This document shows, in pieces, positions 5,615 through 7,352 of a stretch of 7,352 nt of DNA. The stretch comes from Planctomycetota bacterium (lineage in GTDB: Bacteria; Planctomycetota; Phycisphaerae; Tepidisphaerales; Tepidisphaeraceae). The notes beneath the pieces were generated by a model. The model searched no databases. It was not told the DNA's origin and saw nothing but the letters and a program-made list of their open reading frames with translations. The DNA is taken from the NCBI GenBank assembly GCA_023417885.1, contig JAEZED010000123.1, positions 1 through 7,352 of the forward strand, written 5' to 3'. The position numbers were made by a program, and so were the translations under genes. Position 1 is the first letter of the stretch, and the number at the start of each line of letters is the position of its first letter.

Positions 5615-7352
5615 GTGTCCCTCTCCCGCAATCCCATGACCCACTCCAAATCTCTGCCCACTGGCTCCGCCGATCGCAACGTCCAAGCCGGCCTGCTCCG
5701 GCGCCGCTCGGCCGTCCTCGGACTCGCCGTCGCCCTCGCCGCGCCCACCGCCGCCATCCTCGGTGTCGGCCACGACACCGCGCAGGCCGCCTCATATGCC
5801 TGGCAGGACCAGCAGAACCAGCAGGGTTCGCAGCAGGACCAGGCCCGGCAGCACTACGCCGCGGGCATCGCCGCCTATCAGCGCGGCGACTTCGCCGCGG
5901 CCCGGCGCGAGCTGGAGCAGGCCCGGCAGCTCGGCTACGAGCCCGGCCTCTTCGAGGATGACATCGACACCGTCATGGCGCGCATCGACCAGCGCGAGGC
6001 GGCCGAACGCAATGCGCAGAACCAGCAGCAGGATCCGGGCGGCAACACGCAGCTCGAGCAGGCGAACCAGGGGCAGCAGCTCCAGCGCCAGCAGGCCCAG
6101 GCCCAGGCGCGCGAGCTGTACCGCCAGGGAATGCAGCTGGAGCTCGAGAACAACCGCCAGGGCGCCATCGACGCCTATACCCAGGCGCTCCAGCTCGATC
6201 CGAACTTCGGCGACGCCCAGCGCCGGCTGAACCTCGTGCAGAACCAGGCCAACCCCGCCCAGGGCCAGCCCGGCGACCGGCTCACGCAGTTCGAGCAGCA
6301 GATTCAGGTGCAGCGGGAACTGATCACCTACAACTTCCAGGAAGCGATCGGCCGCGCCCGCACGAGCCTCGAGGCCCAGAACTTCAGCGACGCCCGCGCC
6401 GCGCTTCAGCGGGCTCAGGCCGCCCGCGACACCAACCCCGGCCTCTTCACCAACCAGGAGTTGGCTGCCTTCGATCGTGACCTCACCTCGCTCCGCACGA
6501 CGATCAACCAGCGTGAGGAGGTCTACAACCGCAACCTTGCCGAGCGGGAGCGCCAGCGTGCCGACGAAGCCGCTGCACTTGCCGAGCAGGCCGAGGAGCG
6601 CCAGCGCCGCGAGGCCGTCGCGCGTCTGCGGTCGGACGCGATGCAGGCGGTCGAGGATCGGAACTACGAGGCGGCGCTGGAGATCGTCTCGCAGATCCTG
6701 ACGATCGATCCGGACAACGAGTACGCGGTGGGCGCCCGCCCGCTGCTGGAGGATCGCGTGCTGCTGGAGCGCCAGCAGAACTACCACGACCGGTACGACC
6801 GCGAGCGTGCCGAGACGTTCGTGGAGGCGCAGGAGAAGCGAATTCCGTACAGCGACATCCTCCGCTACCCGGACGACTGGCCGGATCTCACCGAGCGTCG
6901 CGACCGCACCGTGGCCGAGGAGCAGGGCGCCGAAGAAGGCGATGCACAGCTCCTGGCGCAGCTCGAGCGTCCGGTGGGCGTGCCGCTGGACTTCAACCGC
7001 GTGCCGTTCGAGGACGTGGTGAACTTCCTGCGCAACATCACGCAGGCGAGCATCTTCGTGAACTACCAGGCGCTGGAGATCGAGGGCGTCGACCGCAACA
7101 CCGAGGTCACCCTCCAGCTCGCCCCGTCCGTTCCGCTGAACAAGGCCCTCGACCTGATCCTGAATCAGATTAGCGGCGGTTATGCGGAGCTGGGCTTCAC
7201 CGTTGACGACGGCGTGCTGACGATCAGCACCGAGGAGGATCTGTCGCGCAACGTCGAGACGAACGTCATCGACATCCGCGACCTGATCGTCGCCATTCCT
7301 GACTTCGTTGGTCCGGGCCTCCGCGCCGGCACCGGCTTCGGCGGTGGTGGCG
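5615..7352 (+). CDS. Exported TPR protein with a secretin/TonB short N-terminal domain (3' end beyond window)
   Basis: About 579 residues are visible and no stop is reached. Residues 27-58 form a signal sequence (GLLRRRSAVLGLAVALAAP...) with a likely cut after AQA (56-58); the RRR run allows a Tat reading, but Sec is equally possible. A Gln/Asn-rich linker follows (62-75), then tetratricopeptide-like modules to about residue 380, with a second Gln-rich spacer (about 135-165) and a charged Arg/Glu helix (about 305-335, coiled-coil-like). Residues 456-545 (VPLDFNRVPFEDVVNFLRNI ... LTISTEED) match the secretin/TonB short N-terminal domain: 'PLDEAL'-type helix SVPLNKALDLIL and the closing strand. 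Then comes IDIRDLIVAIPDF and a Gly-rich run, typical of planctomycete secretin-like (GspD/PilQ-related) proteins. A complete secretin pore domain is not in view, so pore function is unproven. Starts at GTG 5558 or ATG 5636 are alternatives; the GTG at 5615 has AAAGGA at eight bases. Confidence 0.85.
   Translation, partial: MSLSRNPMTHSKSLPTGSADRNVQAGLLRRRSAVLGLAVALAAPTAAILGVGHDTAQAASYAWQDQQNQQGSQQDQARQHYAAGIAAYQRGDFAAARRELEQARQLGYEPGLFEDDIDTVMARIDQREAAERNAQNQQQDPGGNTQLEQANQGQQLQRQQAQAQARELYRQGMQLELENNRQGAIDAYTQALQLDPNFGDAQRRLNLVQNQANPAQGQPGDRLTQFEQQIQVQRELITYNFQEAIGRARTSLEAQNFSDARAALQRAQAARDTNPGLFTNQELAAFDRDLTSLRTTINQREEVYNRNLAERERQRADEAAALAEQAEERQRREAVARLRSDAMQAVEDRNYEAALEIVSQILTIDPDNEYAVGARPLLEDRVLLERQQNYHDRYDRERAETFVEAQEKRIPYSDILRYPDDWPDLTERRDRTVAEEQGAEEGDAQLLAQLERPVGVPLDFNRVPFEDVVNFLRNITQASIFVNYQALEIEGVDRNTEVTLQLAPSVPLNKALDLILNQISGGYAELGFTVDDGVLTISTEEDLSRNVETNVIDIRDLIVAIPDFVGPGLRAGTGFGGGG

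Noticed and set aside
5792..6787. 331-codon minus-strand frame opposite the TPR protein, rich in Leu and Val and superficially membrane-like
   Set aside because: Its Leu/Val/Ala content mirrors the Gln, Glu and Arg codons of the TPR gene read backwards (CAG and GAG become CTG and CTC). The plus-strand frame has a signal peptide, TPR patterns and a secretin-type domain.

Overview
The window is GC-rich bacterial DNA with strong G/C preference at third codon positions, GTG starts and mostly short gaps between genes. The best taxonomic clue is the gene that runs off the right edge. It encodes an exported TPR protein followed by a secretin/TonB-type short N-terminal domain and an 'IDIRDLIV..IPDF' linker, an architecture I associate with Planctomycetota (perhaps Phycisphaerae). 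This is an inference from family knowledge, not a search result.

Layout. (1) At the left edge is the 5' end of a minus-strand gene for an exported protein, of which only the signal peptide and a few residues are visible. (2) A 111-bp divergent gap carries a TTGACA -35 element and a perfect palindrome, GTAACC-TTTT-GGTTAC, ending two bases before a GTG start. (3) A plus-strand cluster follows: an ArsR-type repressor without an evident metal site, an overlapping SRPBCC/AHSA1-like protein, and a four-helix membrane protein of unknown function. (4) Sixty bases further on (from the preferred ATG) lies a full-length ComEC/Rec2 DNA-uptake channel gene with an intact channel domain and a C-terminal metallo-beta-lactamase-like domain. 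(5) A DoxX-family membrane protein gene faces comEC on the minus strand; the two stop codons are 15 bases apart. (6) About 820 bp without a convincing gene follow, holding a possible promoter and a 16-base imperfect direct repeat. (7) The partial TPR/secretin-like gene occupies the rest.

How the genes may work together. ArsR and SRPBCC genes are translationally coupled (8-base overlap) and probably autoregulated through the palindrome. The membrane protein looks like the output gene of that unit. DoxX genes often accompany ArsR/AHSA1 pairs, so the nearby doxX may be functionally linked although it lies on the other strand beyond comEC. ComEC is a complete transformation-channel protein, but no other competence gene is visible. 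A link with the secretin-like gene cannot be claimed from proximity alone.

I see no tRNA, rRNA, CRISPR array, insertion sequence or convincing intrinsic terminator. No clear undescribed system stands out. The most interesting points are the operator/leaderless-start arrangement, the A-B-A-B repeat architecture of the exported TPR protein, the probable frame break at the left edge, and the long non-coding interval.
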